From assembly GCA_900758375.1 (NCBI GenBank), contig CAAERJ010000009.1, positions 1-64,000 on the forward strand: a stretch of 64,000 nt of DNA, in the 5' to 3' direction. Each line of letters opens with the position of its first letter. Within the stretch, counting starts at the first letter, position 1. The notes beneath the pieces were generated by a model that saw only the letters and a list, made by a program, of their open reading frames with translations, made no database searches and had not been told where the DNA came from. A program made the translations under genes and the position numbers. Positions 9,203 to 17,325 of this stretch are shown here, piece after piece. Source of the stretch: an uncultured Collinsella sp. GTDB lineage: Bacteria; Actinomycetota; Coriobacteriia; Coriobacteriales; Coriobacteriaceae.

Positions 9203-9308
9203 AGTTCACGCTCCTCTTTGCATGAAATCTTAATGGCATGGACGTTGAAAACCTATATGGTCTCCCGCTTGCTAAAAGCCCGGGTGCAGGCGGGGTCGGT
9301 CCCAGGGG

Positions 9309-9358
9309 GAGAGAGGGGAGCGGCTGGGTTTGTATCGCATAGGGCCGCTCCCCTCTCG
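9309..9358 (-). other. Intercistronic GC hairpin between lacG2 and lacE2
   Basis: GAGGGGAGCGGC and GCCGCTCCCCTC pair around a loop of about 25 nt. No U tract follows on either strand. The position between two co-directional genes suggests attenuation or mRNA end protection. Confidence 0.5.
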
Positions 9359-9378
9359 GGGGAAAGCGAGGCGATGCG

Positions 9379-10821
9379 CTACTGCGCGTCCGCCATAGTG
9401 TCGGCGAGCTCCTTGTACCAGAGTGCCGACTGCTTGATGTAGCGTTTTTGCGTGTCGAAGTCGATGTAGAACAGGCCGTAGCGCTTGTTATAGCCGTTGG
9501 CCCACGAGAACTGGTCCTGCAGGCTCCAGATAAAGTAGCCCTGGACGTCGACGCCCTCGGCGCGCGCCCGGAGCACCTTCTCCATGTGCTGGTCGACAAA
9601 GTCGATGCGCTCGGGATCGGCGACGATGCCGTTTGCGTCGGGCTCGGGGTCCTTGTGGCCCAGGCCGTTTTCGGTGATATAGATGACGGGGAGGTTGGGA
9701 TAGGTGGCGCTGATGTGCTTGAGCGTGTCGTAGAGGCCTTGCGGGTAGATGAGCCAATCCCAGTCGGTGGTGGGGATACCCGGCATATCGACCTGCTGCC
9801 CGACGCCCTTAAACTTAAAGCACGAGGTGCCCTTGTCTCCGGTGCCGTTAAAGCTGTTGGTGGACTCGCCATCGTAGGCGGCGATAAACGCCGACTGATA
9901 GTAGTTGAGGCCGAACATATCGTTGCGGGGCGCCGCCTTGGCGAGCTCCTCCATGTCGCTGTCCTCAACCGTAAGCGTGGCGTTGTTGGCACGCAGAATC
10001 TCGTTGATGAGTGAGAGGGTGCGCGCGGAGTAGTGACCCAGGAAGGCGCCGTCCATGATGAAGTCGGTGTAGAAGGCGTTGTACAGGTCGGCGGCGTGCT
10101 GGTCGGCGGGCGAGTCTGTGGCAGGATATGCCGGCGTCAGGACGTTGACCATGCCAATGCGTCCGCCCAGGTGCTCGGTCTCGTCAAGATCCTTATACAG
10201 GTTGACGGCGCGGGCGTGGGCAACGAGCTCGTTGTGCTGGCTCTGGATGCCGCTCGTCACATCAAAGTGATGGTTGGGCGGGAAGTTGCCTTGGATGTAT
10301 TGGGAGTGCGAGAGGCTGATGAGCTCGTTGATGGTGAACCAATTCTTGACCTCGCGGAACTCGCGGAAGCAGAACTCGGCATAGCGCACATAGGCGTCGA
10401 CGGTCTTGCGGTTGAGCCAGTCGCCCTGGTTGAACAGGGCGGCGGGGGAGTCAAAGTGATGCAGGGACACATAGGGCTCGACGCCATACTTTTTGCAGCA
10501 GGCGAACAGCTCGTGGTAGTGCTTAACGCCCTCGGCGAGGGGCTCGGCATCGTCGCCGTTGGGGAAGATGCGGGTCCAGGCGATGGACACACGGATGGCG
10601 TTGAGTCCATGCTCGGCAGAAAGGCGGATATCCTCCTCGTAGCGGTTGTAGAAATCACTGGCCGGGTCGGGCAAAAAGCGACCCTGGGCGACAAGGTAAT
10701 CGTCCCACATGGTCTTACCCTTGCCTGCCACCTTCGTGGAACCTTCCGTTTGGTACGCGGCGGTTGCGGCGCCCCAAACAAAGCCCTTCGGCAGCTGCTG
10801 TACGCGGTTTAGCAAAGACAT
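9379..10821 (-). CDS. lacG: 6-phospho-beta-galactosidase-like GH1 (cassette 2)
   Basis: The GH1 enzyme of about 480 aa is the most divergent of the three LacG paralogs. The acid/base motif reads TINE instead of TFNE, the nucleophile lies in YITENGLGH, and the phosphate-binding segment reads FSWANGYNKRYG. It is therefore expected to act on a 6-phospho-beta-glycoside made by the EIICB at 7442. I prefer the ATG at 10821 because GAGAGGG is about 10 bp upstream; an in-frame ATG six bases earlier is too close to that site. It is first in its operon and faces the LacI at 11163. Two LacI operators and a pair of 21-bp repeats lie upstream. Confidence 0.86.
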   Translation of the reverse strand: MSLLNRVQQLPKGFVWGAATAAYQTEGSTKVAGKGKTMWDDYLVAQGRFLPDPASDFYNRYEEDIRLSAEHGLNAIRVSIAWTRIFPNGDDAEPLAEGVKHYHELFACCKKYGVEPYVSLHHFDSPAALFNQGDWLNRKTVDAYVRYAEFCFREFREVKNWFTINELISLSHSQYIQGNFPPNHHFDVTSGIQSQHNELVAHARAVNLYKDLDETEHLGGRIGMVNVLTPAYPATDSPADQHAADLYNAFYTDFIMDGAFLGHYSARTLSLINEILRANNATLTVEDSDMEELAKAAPRNDMFGLNYYQSAFIAAYDGESTNSFNGTGDKGTSCFKFKGVGQQVDMPGIPTTDWDWLIYPQGLYDTLKHISATYPNLPVIYITENGLGHKDPEPDANGIVADPERIDFVDQHMEKVLRARAEGVDVQGYFIWSLQDQFSWANGYNKRYGLFYIDFDTQKRYIKQSALWYKELADTMADAQ

Positions 10822-10844
10822 ATGCATACACCCTCTCGTCTCGC

Positions 10845-10864
10845 TGTTCGATATTGTGCGTTTG
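10845..10864 (+). promoter_or_regulatory. Candidate DeoR/LacR site before lacG2
   Basis: The exact 12-mer TGTTCGATATTG starts here, as it does at 17143 before lacF and, in reverse, at 29056-29067 before the aldolase. Confidence 0.4.
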
Positions 10865-10940
10865 CGCTCAGGAGGCTCCTTGGTTAGCGTTCAGCGGTGA
10901 AAAAGCCCGATAAACACTATCTTAAAATGATTAGAACCAA

Positions 10941-10980
10941 AATGAGCACGTGAACATTTGACAATGAGCACGTTAACATC
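10941..10980. promoter_or_regulatory. Two LacI operators of cassette 2
   Basis: AATGAGCACGTGAACATT (10941-10958) and AATGAGCACGTTAACATC (10963-10980) are 22 bp apart, two helical turns. Both keep the ATG-NNN-ACGT-NNN-CAT frame with the triplet AGC in the variable half. The likely reader is the LacI at 11163. Confidence 0.75.
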
Positions 10981-11018
10981 CGGCTGGGATGTATAGAAAC
11001 AAAACAACTTCAAACAGC

Positions 11019-11049
11019 CGCGAACGGTTGTATTTGTTCGGTAAGCGGT
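11019..11049 (-). promoter_or_regulatory. 21-bp-spaced direct repeat, candidate activator site (lacG2)
   Basis: On the minus strand ACCGCTTACC (11040-11049) and ACCGTTCGCG (11019-11028) are 21 bp apart. They sit just upstream of a TATACA -10-like box that lacks a good -35, as expected for an activated promoter. Confidence 0.6.
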
Positions 11050-11053
11050 TTTG

Positions 11054-11084
11054 ATTGACAGAAGTTTTCATGTTGTGGTATATG
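11054..11084 (+). promoter_or_regulatory. Promoter of the cassette 2 lacI gene
   Basis: TTGACA near 11055 and TATATG at 11079 are separated by 18 bp, about 80 bp before the GTG start. Confidence 0.5.
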
Positions 11085-11162
11085 GCTCGGGTATCATGAG
11101 CACGTTATCGATGTATGTACGATGCGCCATGGGCGCGGGGAATAGTTGGGAAGCAGGTTAGC

Positions 11163-12200
11163 GTGGAAGGCATGGCTCAGCAGACAAGGAATGGTCATTC
11201 GGCGAGCGCGGCAGAGGTTGCGGCGCTCGCTGGCGTGAGCCGCCAGACTGTGTCTCGCGTGGTCAACGGTATGCCCAACGTGACGGAAAAGACGCGCAAG
11301 CGTGTGCTGGCCGCCATGGAAGAGCTGGGCTTTCGTCCCAATTTTGCTGGAGCGGCGTTGCGCGGCGGGTCGTATCGTTCTATTGGCCTGTGCATGTACA
11401 ACATCACACGTGTCGGTAACCTGGCGACGCTCGAGGGTATCATGCAAGCGGCGCGCGAGCACGATTTTGCCGTCACTATGATCGAGATGGGCGGCGACAA
11501 GCCCTATACACTTGCCGATGCCTCGCGCCGCATGGTCGAGCGACCCGTCGACGGCATGATTCTCAACATGAACCGCATGGCTCCCGATTTTGAGGAGTTT
11601 GTTCCCCAGCCGGGAGTGCGAACGGTCATCCTGTCCATGTATGCGCATCCGCGCTGCACGACGATCGACTCCGACCAGTATGGTTCGTGCGAGCTGTTGA
11701 CCAATTATCTGCTGGAACATGGTCACTCGAATATGCGGTTTGTGGCGGGTCCGGAAAACTCGATTTCCTCGCGTTTTCGTGAGGCCGGTTGGCGCGATAC
11801 GCTGGGTCGTGCTCATGTCGATGCCGCTCCGATGCTGCGTGGCGATTGGAGTGCGGACAGTGGGTACGCCATGGGCGAGCGGATTGCGGCCGAGGTGCTT
11901 GCCGGCGGGTCGCAGGCGCCGACTGCCGTGCTTGCGGCAAATGACCAGATGGCGCTGGGCGTTATCGCCGCGCTCGAGAACGCGGGCCTGTCCGTGCCCG
12001 ACGACGTGAGCGTGGTTGGTATCGACGACGCACTCGAGGGACTTGTTCCTCACAATCGACTGACGACGCTGCGATTTGATTTGCGCGGTGTCGGTAAGCT
12101 TGCGTTTGAGGCGGCGATTGGAGAGAGCTCGTCTATCGAGGCGATTCATGTGCCGAGTACGCTGGTCGAACGCTCGACTGTTAGGGACATACGGGGTTAG
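11163..12200 (+). CDS. LacI-family repressor (cassette 2)
   Basis: The regulator of about 345 aa has a helix-turn-helix with recognition helix GVSRQTVSRVVN, a hinge (FRPNFAGAALRGG) and a LacI sugar-sensing domain. I place the start at GTG 11163 after AAGCAGG; ATG 11172 is possible. It is divergent from lacG2-lacE2 and is expected to bind the two AATGAGCACGT operators at 10941-10980. The 3' end is followed by two 56-bp dyads in the convergent gap with lacG3. Effector unknown. Confidence 0.9.
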   Translation: MEGMAQQTRNGHSASAAEVAALAGVSRQTVSRVVNGMPNVTEKTRKRVLAAMEELGFRPNFAGAALRGGSYRSIGLCMYNITRVGNLATLEGIMQAAREHDFAVTMIEMGGDKPYTLADASRRMVERPVDGMILNMNRMAPDFEEFVPQPGVRTVILSMYAHPRCTTIDSDQYGSCELLTNYLLEHGHSNMRFVAGPENSISSRFREAGWRDTLGRAHVDAAPMLRGDWSADSGYAMGERIAAEVLAGGSQAPTAVLAANDQMALGVIAALENAGLSVPDDVSVVGIDDALEGLVPHNRLTTLRFDLRGVGKLAFEAAIGESSSIEAIHVPSTLVERSTVRDIRG

Positions 12201-12215
12201 GTCCTACTCCGTTTG

Positions 12216-12352
12216 TCTCGATTTGTAACAGGTAGACGGTCAAAAGCGGGCTACGTGTTACAGATTTAGATTCTTCGGAAAGAGCAATCCTGTTCGTCTC
12301 AATCTGTAACAGCTAGGACCAAAAAACTCGGCTAGATGTTACAGATCGAGAC
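12216..12352. repeat. Two 56-bp TGTAACA/TGTTACA dyads
   Basis: Units lie at 12216-12271 and 12297-12352, starts 81 bp apart. Arms match the same 15-bp consensus as at 2318 and 7047-7342. The pair sits between the convergent LacI and lacG3 genes, just before the lacG3 terminator. Confidence 0.88.
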
Positions 12353-12372
12353 AAACGGCTCCCGACCAGCCC

Positions 12373-12421
12373 AAAAACAAAAAGACCGGGGGCGGCGCGC
12401 CGTGTGACGTGCCGCCCCCGG
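12373..12421 (-). terminator. Terminator of lacG3
   Basis: CCGGGGGCGGC pairs with GCCGCCCCCGG. On the minus strand the stem is followed by TCTTTTTGTTTTTGG. Confidence 0.85.
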
Positions 12422-12467
12422 CTGAGAAATGGGGACAGGTTGTGTGAGCGGGCAACCCCGCCAGCCA

Positions 12468-13907
12468 CTAGTCCAGACGACGGGTCTGCGCCACGTGCTT
12501 GTACCAGTAGGCGCTTGCCTTGGGCGTGCGCTTCTGGGTTTCAAAGTCAACGTAAAAGAAGCCGTAACGCTTGTTGTAGCCATTGGTCCAGGAGAACTGA
12601 TCCTGCAGGCTCCACAGGAAGTAGCCGCCCACGTTGACGCCCACCTCCATGGCCTTGAGCAGCCAACGCAGGTGCTGCTCGATGTAGTCGATGCGCGGCT
12701 GGTCGTCCACAAAACCGTTCTTGTAGGGGTCCTTGTAGCCCATGCCGTTCTCGGTGATGAAGATCTGCTTGTAGTTGGGGTAGCGCTGCTTAATGTAGAC
12801 GAGCAGATCGAACAGACCCTCGGGATAGATGATCCAGTCCCAGTCGGTGGTGGGGATGCCGGGCTTGTTCACATGCTCGCCAATGCCCTTGACGCGCCAG
12901 CGACCGGTGCCCTTCTCGCCCGTACCGTTGTGGTGCAGGTCGTTCTCGCCATCGTAAGCCTTCAAAAAACGGCACTGATAGTTGTTAACGCCCAGGTAGT
13001 CGTTGTAGAGCGCTGCCTCGCGCATAATCTCGAGGTCCTCGTCCAAGATCTCGATGGTGCCGCCCGAGACGGCAGCCAGGCGGTTGGCGCACTCGAGGGT
13101 GTCGGGGGCATACTCGCCGCGGAACGTCGCGTCGAGCAAAAACTGGTTTTGCAGCACGTGCTCGTTGTTGGCGGCTTTGATGTCGGCGGGGTCGTTCTCG
13201 TTGAGCGGGTACTTAAACTCCAGCGACTGGATGACGCCGATTTTGCCCTTAAAGCCGCCGTTGTGGAAGGCCAGCACGGCCTTGGCGTGGGCGAGCATCA
13301 TGTTGTGCTCGCACTGGAAGGCCTCGGCCAGATGCGCCTTGACGCCACCGGGGAAGGTGCCCTCGATGTAGGTGTTGGAGGCGTCGGCCCAGATCTCGTT
13401 AAAGGTGAACCAGTAGGTCACCTGGTCGGCGTACTCCTTAAAGCAGAAGGTGGCAAAGTCCACAAAGGCGTCGATGGTCTCGCGGTTGAGGAAGTCGCCC
13501 TTCTCAAAGAGGGGAAGCGGCGTGTCAAAGTGATGCAGCGTGACGAACGGCTCAACGTGGTGCTTGTGGCACTCGGCGAAGAGATCGTGGTAGAACTGGA
13601 CGCCCTCGGGGTTGATTTCGCCGGTGCCGTTGGGGAAGATGCGGCTCCAGGCGATGGAGAGGCGAATGCCGTTGATGCCGAACTCCTCGCACAGCTCCAG
13701 GTCGACGGGGTACTGGTTGTAGAAGTCCGAAGCGGGGTCGGGGGAGAAGCGCCCCTGGGCCTCCAGAAAGTCGTCCCAGGCAACCTTGCCCTTACCGTGA
13801 GTGCGGGTCTCGCCCTCTACCTGGTAGGCAGCGGTGGCGCCGCCAAAGACAAAGTCCTCGGGAAACTGCGCGGGCGGGTTGGTGACGCTAGCAGGATTAA
13901 CGGACAT
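12468..13907 (-). CDS. lacG: 6-phospho-beta-galactosidase, GH1 (cassette 3)
   Basis: This 479-aa LacG-type glycosidase has canonical VTLHHFDTP, acid/base glutamate in WFTFNEIW, nucleophile in FITENGMGY and phosphate-binding FSWTNGYNKRYG. It cleaves the 6-phospho-disaccharide produced by the EIICB at 13974. It is the second gene of the cassette 3 operon, 66 bp after the permease stop, with a GC hairpin (about 13932-13966) between them. The ribosome site is weak (GGATC before ATG 13907), so translation may depend on the upstream gene. It is closer in sequence to the cassette 1 paralog than to the cassette 2 paralog, by eye. Confidence 0.89.
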   Translation of the reverse strand: MSVNPASVTNPPAQFPEDFVFGGATAAYQVEGETRTHGKGKVAWDDFLEAQGRFSPDPASDFYNQYPVDLELCEEFGINGIRLSIAWSRIFPNGTGEINPEGVQFYHDLFAECHKHHVEPFVTLHHFDTPLPLFEKGDFLNRETIDAFVDFATFCFKEYADQVTYWFTFNEIWADASNTYIEGTFPGGVKAHLAEAFQCEHNMMLAHAKAVLAFHNGGFKGKIGVIQSLEFKYPLNENDPADIKAANNEHVLQNQFLLDATFRGEYAPDTLECANRLAAVSGGTIEILDEDLEIMREAALYNDYLGVNNYQCRFLKAYDGENDLHHNGTGEKGTGRWRVKGIGEHVNKPGIPTTDWDWIIYPEGLFDLLVYIKQRYPNYKQIFITENGMGYKDPYKNGFVDDQPRIDYIEQHLRWLLKAMEVGVNVGGYFLWSLQDQFSWTNGYNKRYGFFYVDFETQKRTPKASAYWYKHVAQTRRLD

Positions 13908-13931
13908 GATGATCCAATCGTCTAAATCGAA

Positions 13932-13966
13932 GGGCCAGCCGGCTGCTGATGGTCGGCTGGCCCTGG
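13932..13966. other. Intercistronic hairpin between lacE3 and lacG3
   Basis: GGGCCAGCCGGC and GGTCGGCTGGCCC form a strong stem between the permease stop and the glycosidase start, with no run of T in either direction. Confidence 0.5.
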
Positions 13967-13973
13967 GCGTTAC

Positions 13974-15749
13974 TTACTTCGAAAGTTGCTCACTCACGAA
14001 GGCGAGAGACTTGTCGCCGTTCTGGGAGAGCTCGATGTACTGCTTGCCACGGCAGGCGACGCACTTGTTGCCCACGCGCTCACAGTCCTTCTGCAGGTCG
14101 GCCAGGTAGCTTGCGGCCTGCGGGGCCAGGACGACCAGGTCAAAGTCGGGGAGCATGTCCACGTGGTTGCCATAGGCCTCGGCAGCGGTCTCGAGGTTAA
14201 TGCCGCGCTCCTTGGCGGCCTTGGCCAGCGCGTTGGCGAGCAGGCCCGAGGTTCCGCCACCCTGGCAGAGCACGAGCACGCGCTTGCCGTTGAGGTCGCT
14301 GGCGGTCGTTGTCTCGGCAGCGGGTGCTGCGGAAGCGGCGGGGGCGTCAGCCTTCACGGCCTCGGCAGCAGCGCCGGCGGCAACGCTCTTGGCGTCAGCC
14401 TTGCCCTGGAAGGCATCGTTGAGCTTGGCGGCCTTCTCGGCGTTCTTGGCGGCGAGCTCCTCCTGGGAGATCTCGGCCTCCTCGGCGCACTTCTGGGCGT
14501 CATAGGCACGGAAGAACGGGTAGTACAGAACGAAGTCGACGACCAGGATAAGGGCGAGCATCACAAAAGCGAGCGGCTGGAAGCCCAGGCCCATGATGGT
14601 GCCGATGGGGCCGGGGACGGTCCAAGGCAGGGTGTACATAAAGCCGTTCATGCCCAAGAAGTCGATAAAGATCTTGAGGATCCAGATGTTGGCGATCGGG
14701 GCAAAGACAAACGGGACAAAGAAGACGGGGTTGAGCACGATGGGCGCGGCGAACAGCAGCGGCTCGTTGACGGCAAAGCAGACGGGGACGATGGCGGCCT
14801 TACCGACGGCGCGCATCTCCTGAGACTTGGCCAGGAAGCAGAACATAAAGACCAGGACGAGCGTGGCGCCGGTGCCGCCCATGCAGACGACGAAGTACTG
14901 GGCACCCTGGGTCAGGACAGCGGAAGCGTGCTGGCCGGCCTGGAACGCAGCCAGGTTGTCGGTCATGTTGGCAACGAGGGCGGCGGCGATGGCGGGCTCG
15001 ACGATCGAGGGGCCGTGGACGCCGACGAACCAGAACAGGCTCATAGCGCCGTAGATCACAGCGAGGCCGATGTAGCCGTCGGCAGCGGTGAACAGGGGCT
15101 GGAACACTTGGATGACGCCCTGGGCAAAGCAGAAGCCAAAAGCAGCGCGGAAGGCGATGTCAAAGACCCAAAAGACGGTGATGCAGACGGAGAAGGGGAT
15201 GATGTCCTTAAAGGTCTGCGAGATGTTGGGCGGAACCTGCTCGGGCATCTTGACGGTGATGTTGCGCTTAATGAAGAACTTGTAGATGATGCCGGTCACA
15301 AACGCAGCGATAAAGGCGGTCAGCAGGCCTTTGGAACCAAGGTAGGTGGTGTTGAAGCCGCTGGCAGCGTCCGTGGCGATCGTGTCGCTCGAAAGGAGCA
15401 AGAAGCCGATGATGGCCGCGCACATGCACGAGATGAAGTTAATCTGGTTGTTCTTGGGCAGATCGCGGTTCTGAGCGTCGGCGAAGTGCTTGGCCGTGGT
15501 GGCGGCACAGGCGATGGCCAGGATGCCCATGGAGTAGTTGTAGCACTTCCATAGGGCGTTGTTGGTGTCATCGGGCCAGTAGAAACCCCAGATATTGGGA
15601 ACCGAGGCTACCAGGCAGAAGATGGACGAGAAGATGATGATGGGGATGACGGAGATAAAACCGTCGCGGATCGCCTTGAGGTACTTGTTGCGGGCGATCG
15701 CGTTGAAAAAGGGCTGGCCCTTTTCGATAGTGGCGATGAGTTGCTCCAT
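13974..15749 (-). CDS. lacE: PTS lactose-family EIICB (cassette 3)
   Basis: The 591-aa permease begins with EKGQPFFNAIARNKYLKAIRDG, as in LacE. The EIIC domain runs to about residue 420, an Ala-rich linker follows (about 425-485), and the EIIB phospho-cysteine is C495. The EIIB loop reads CQGGGTSG instead of CAGAGTSA in the other two, so its contact with the shared EIIA may differ. It is first in the operon with lacG at 12468 and divergent from the LacI at 16107. TTAGGAGCATTGC precedes the ATG. Substrate inferred to be a beta-galactoside-type disaccharide. Confidence 0.92.
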   Translation of the reverse strand: MEQLIATIEKGQPFFNAIARNKYLKAIRDGFISVIPIIIFSSIFCLVASVPNIWGFYWPDDTNNALWKCYNYSMGILAIACAATTAKHFADAQNRDLPKNNQINFISCMCAAIIGFLLLSSDTIATDAASGFNTTYLGSKGLLTAFIAAFVTGIIYKFFIKRNITVKMPEQVPPNISQTFKDIIPFSVCITVFWVFDIAFRAAFGFCFAQGVIQVFQPLFTAADGYIGLAVIYGAMSLFWFVGVHGPSIVEPAIAAALVANMTDNLAAFQAGQHASAVLTQGAQYFVVCMGGTGATLVLVFMFCFLAKSQEMRAVGKAAIVPVCFAVNEPLLFAAPIVLNPVFFVPFVFAPIANIWILKIFIDFLGMNGFMYTLPWTVPGPIGTIMGLGFQPLAFVMLALILVVDFVLYYPFFRAYDAQKCAEEAEISQEELAAKNAEKAAKLNDAFQGKADAKSVAAGAAAEAVKADAPAASAAPAAETTTASDLNGKRVLVLCQGGGTSGLLANALAKAAKERGINLETAAEAYGNHVDMLPDFDLVVLAPQAASYLADLQKDCERVGNKCVACRGKQYIELSQNGDKSLAFVSEQLSK

Positions 15750-15810
15750 GCAATGCTCCTAAGAGTCGGTGGGTTAGCAACGATGGTAGCTTTTGGCGTT
15801 CGGTTGCCAA

Positions 15811-15828
15811 AATGTTGACGTTGCCATT
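15811..15828. promoter_or_regulatory. LacI operator of cassette 3 (site a)
   Basis: AATGTTGACGTTGCCATT reads AATGGCAACGTCAACATT on the other strand and differs from site b (15931) at one base. It lies about 62 bp upstream of the EIICB start. Confidence 0.72.
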
Positions 15829-15930
15829 TTGCGACACAAAAAAAGACGCGAACCGGTGGTTCCTGTGCCTGCGAACCGTCGATTCCTTTTGCGTAAACGT
15901 TTGAGCCGCCCGGTGGCTCTGTGTTTGCAT

Positions 15931-15948
15931 AATGGCAACGTTAACATT
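15931..15948. promoter_or_regulatory. LacI operator of cassette 3 (site b)
   Basis: AATGGCAACGTTAACATT keeps the ATG-NNN-ACGT-NNN-CAT frame with GCA in the variable half. Sites a and b are 120 bp apart, which would allow looping. Confidence 0.72.
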
Positions 15949-15984
15949 TGGGCGACAAAAGCCGTTCGGGGAAGCAAAAATGTC

Positions 15985-16015
15985 GGTGAACGGTAGGTTT
16001 TGGGTGGTGAGCGTA
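15985..16015 (-). promoter_or_regulatory. 21-bp-spaced direct repeat, candidate activator site (lacE3)
   Basis: GGTGAACGGT (15985-15994) and the weaker GGTGAGCGTA (16006-16015) are 21 bp apart. Their reverse complements point towards the EIICB operon. A TATACT -10 box for the divergent lacI gene lies at 16035. Confidence 0.5.
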
Positions 16016-16106
16016 TGGTGGGGGAGGCGTTAGATATACTTGAAGGCGTTAAAAATGACTGCGTAGGGTGCCACCAATGGCATCGTTGACATAGAAAGAT
16101 CGACCT

Positions 16107-17111
16107 ATGGCCGCTGTTAAAAAATCGGTATCCGTTAAGGACGTGGCGCGTCTCGCGGGCGTCTCGGAGCAGACAGTCTCGCGTACGGTGCACGATTCGC
16201 CCAGTGTGCGCCCCGAGACCAAGGAACGCGTGCGTGCCGCCATGCGCGAGCTGGGGTATCGCCCCAATTTTGCCGGTCGATCGCTGCGCCGTGGCAAGTT
16301 TAAGACCGTTGGCGTCGCCATGTTCAACATTACCGGTACCGGCAACCTCGACCGTATGGAGGGCTTTGCCGCCGCGGCCGACAAACATGGCTATGCCATC
16401 ACCCTCACTAAAGTAGACGGGCATCCGTATACCCTCGAGAGCGCATCGTCACGCATGAGCGCGCTGCCGGTAGACGGTATGGTCGTGATCATGAACCGCA
16501 TGCCGGCAGACTTTGGCACTTTTGAGCCGCTGCCCGGTATGCAGACGGTGCTCGTTACCATGCTGGAGCACCCGCTCTGTTCAACGGTCGATAACGACCA
16601 GTTCGATTGCTCGCGTCAAGTTGTCGAGTACTTGCTGGGGCGGGGGCACAAGACTGTGCACTTTATCTCATGCCCCGAGCGCTCGCTTTCGGGCATGCGG
16701 CGCGAGGAAGGCTGGCGCGAGACATTGCGCGCGCATGGCATTGAGCCCCCGCAGCTCGTGCGCGGCGACTGGACGGCGCAGAGTGGATATGCTGCCGGCC
16801 AGGTGCTTGCGGATGATCCGACCTGCACGGCCATTTATGCCTCCAACGACGCCATGGCCTACGGCTGCATCCGTGGGCTCGAGTCGCGCGGGAAGTGCGT
16901 GCCCCAGGACGTGAGCGTGGTGGGTGTTGACGATAGCCTGGGTGATATCGTGCCCGATTGTCGCCTGACCACGGTGCGCTTTGACAACAAGCGCGTCGGC
17001 ATGTGGGCGGTCGACAAGATTGCCGGCACCGAGGGCGTTGAACCCGGTGTGGAGCACATGCTGTTTCCGGGCGTGCTCGTCGAGGGCGATACCGTGCGCG
17101 ACGTACGCTAG
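16107..17111 (+). CDS. LacI-family repressor (cassette 3)
   Basis: The 334-aa regulator has recognition helix GVSEQTVSRTVH, hinge FRP-type segment YRPNFAGRSLRRG and a LacI sensor domain. It is divergent from the lacE3-lacG3 operon and probably reads the two AATGGCAACGT operators at 15811 and 15931. The recognition helix begins EQ, against LK, RQ and QQ in the paralogs. The next gene downstream is lacF, 215 bp away with its own regulatory sites, so co-transcription is possible but not needed. Confidence 0.9.
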   Translation: MAAVKKSVSVKDVARLAGVSEQTVSRTVHDSPSVRPETKERVRAAMRELGYRPNFAGRSLRRGKFKTVGVAMFNITGTGNLDRMEGFAAAADKHGYAITLTKVDGHPYTLESASSRMSALPVDGMVVIMNRMPADFGTFEPLPGMQTVLVTMLEHPLCSTVDNDQFDCSRQVVEYLLGRGHKTVHFISCPERSLSGMRREEGWRETLRAHGIEPPQLVRGDWTAQSGYAAGQVLADDPTCTAIYASNDAMAYGCIRGLESRGKCVPQDVSVVGVDDSLGDIVPDCRLTTVRFDNKRVGMWAVDKIAGTEGVEPGVEHMLFPGVLVEGDTVRDVR

Positions 17112-17142
17112 GGTGTGGACCTGTTTGGGTTGCCGCTAATTG

Positions 17143-17162
17143 TGTTCGATATTGTTCAGATT
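17143..17162 (+). promoter_or_regulatory. Candidate DeoR/LacR site 1 before lacF
   Basis: TGTTCGATATTGTTCAGATT shares an exact 13-mer, GTGTTCGATATTG (one base upstream included), with the aldolase promoter region at 29056-29068 (reverse). Confidence 0.45.
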
Positions 17163-17171
17163 GGTTCAAAA

Positions 17172-17202
17172 ACCGTTCACGGGCGAAAAGTGACCGTTCA
17201 TA
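17172..17202 (+). promoter_or_regulatory. 21-bp-spaced direct repeat, candidate activator site (lacF)
   Basis: ACCGTTCACG (17172-17181) and ACCGTTCATA (17193-17202) are exactly 21 bp apart and read towards lacF. A TTGCAC -35-like box follows at about 17218. Confidence 0.65.
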
Positions 17203-17223
17203 GCTCGAAATTACGTTTTGCAC

Positions 17224-17243
17224 TGTTCTTTTTTGTTTGAATG
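17224..17243 (+). promoter_or_regulatory. Candidate DeoR/LacR site 2 before lacF
   Basis: TGTTCTTTTTTGTTTGAATG matches the site before the DeoR gene (1456) at 17 of 20 positions. It is 81 bp after site 1 and would overlap the lacF promoter. Confidence 0.5.
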
Positions 17244-17325
17244 TTATTGTTTCTGTCATACACAACGCAGCGCGTATGCCCGGACGCGATGCTCTCCATT
17301 GGTTCATATGTGAAAGGAACGCAAT

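Noticed and set aside
17112..17325. Small RNA gene before lacF
   Set aside because: The region is explained by operator-like sites; no terminator or stable fold separates it from lacF.
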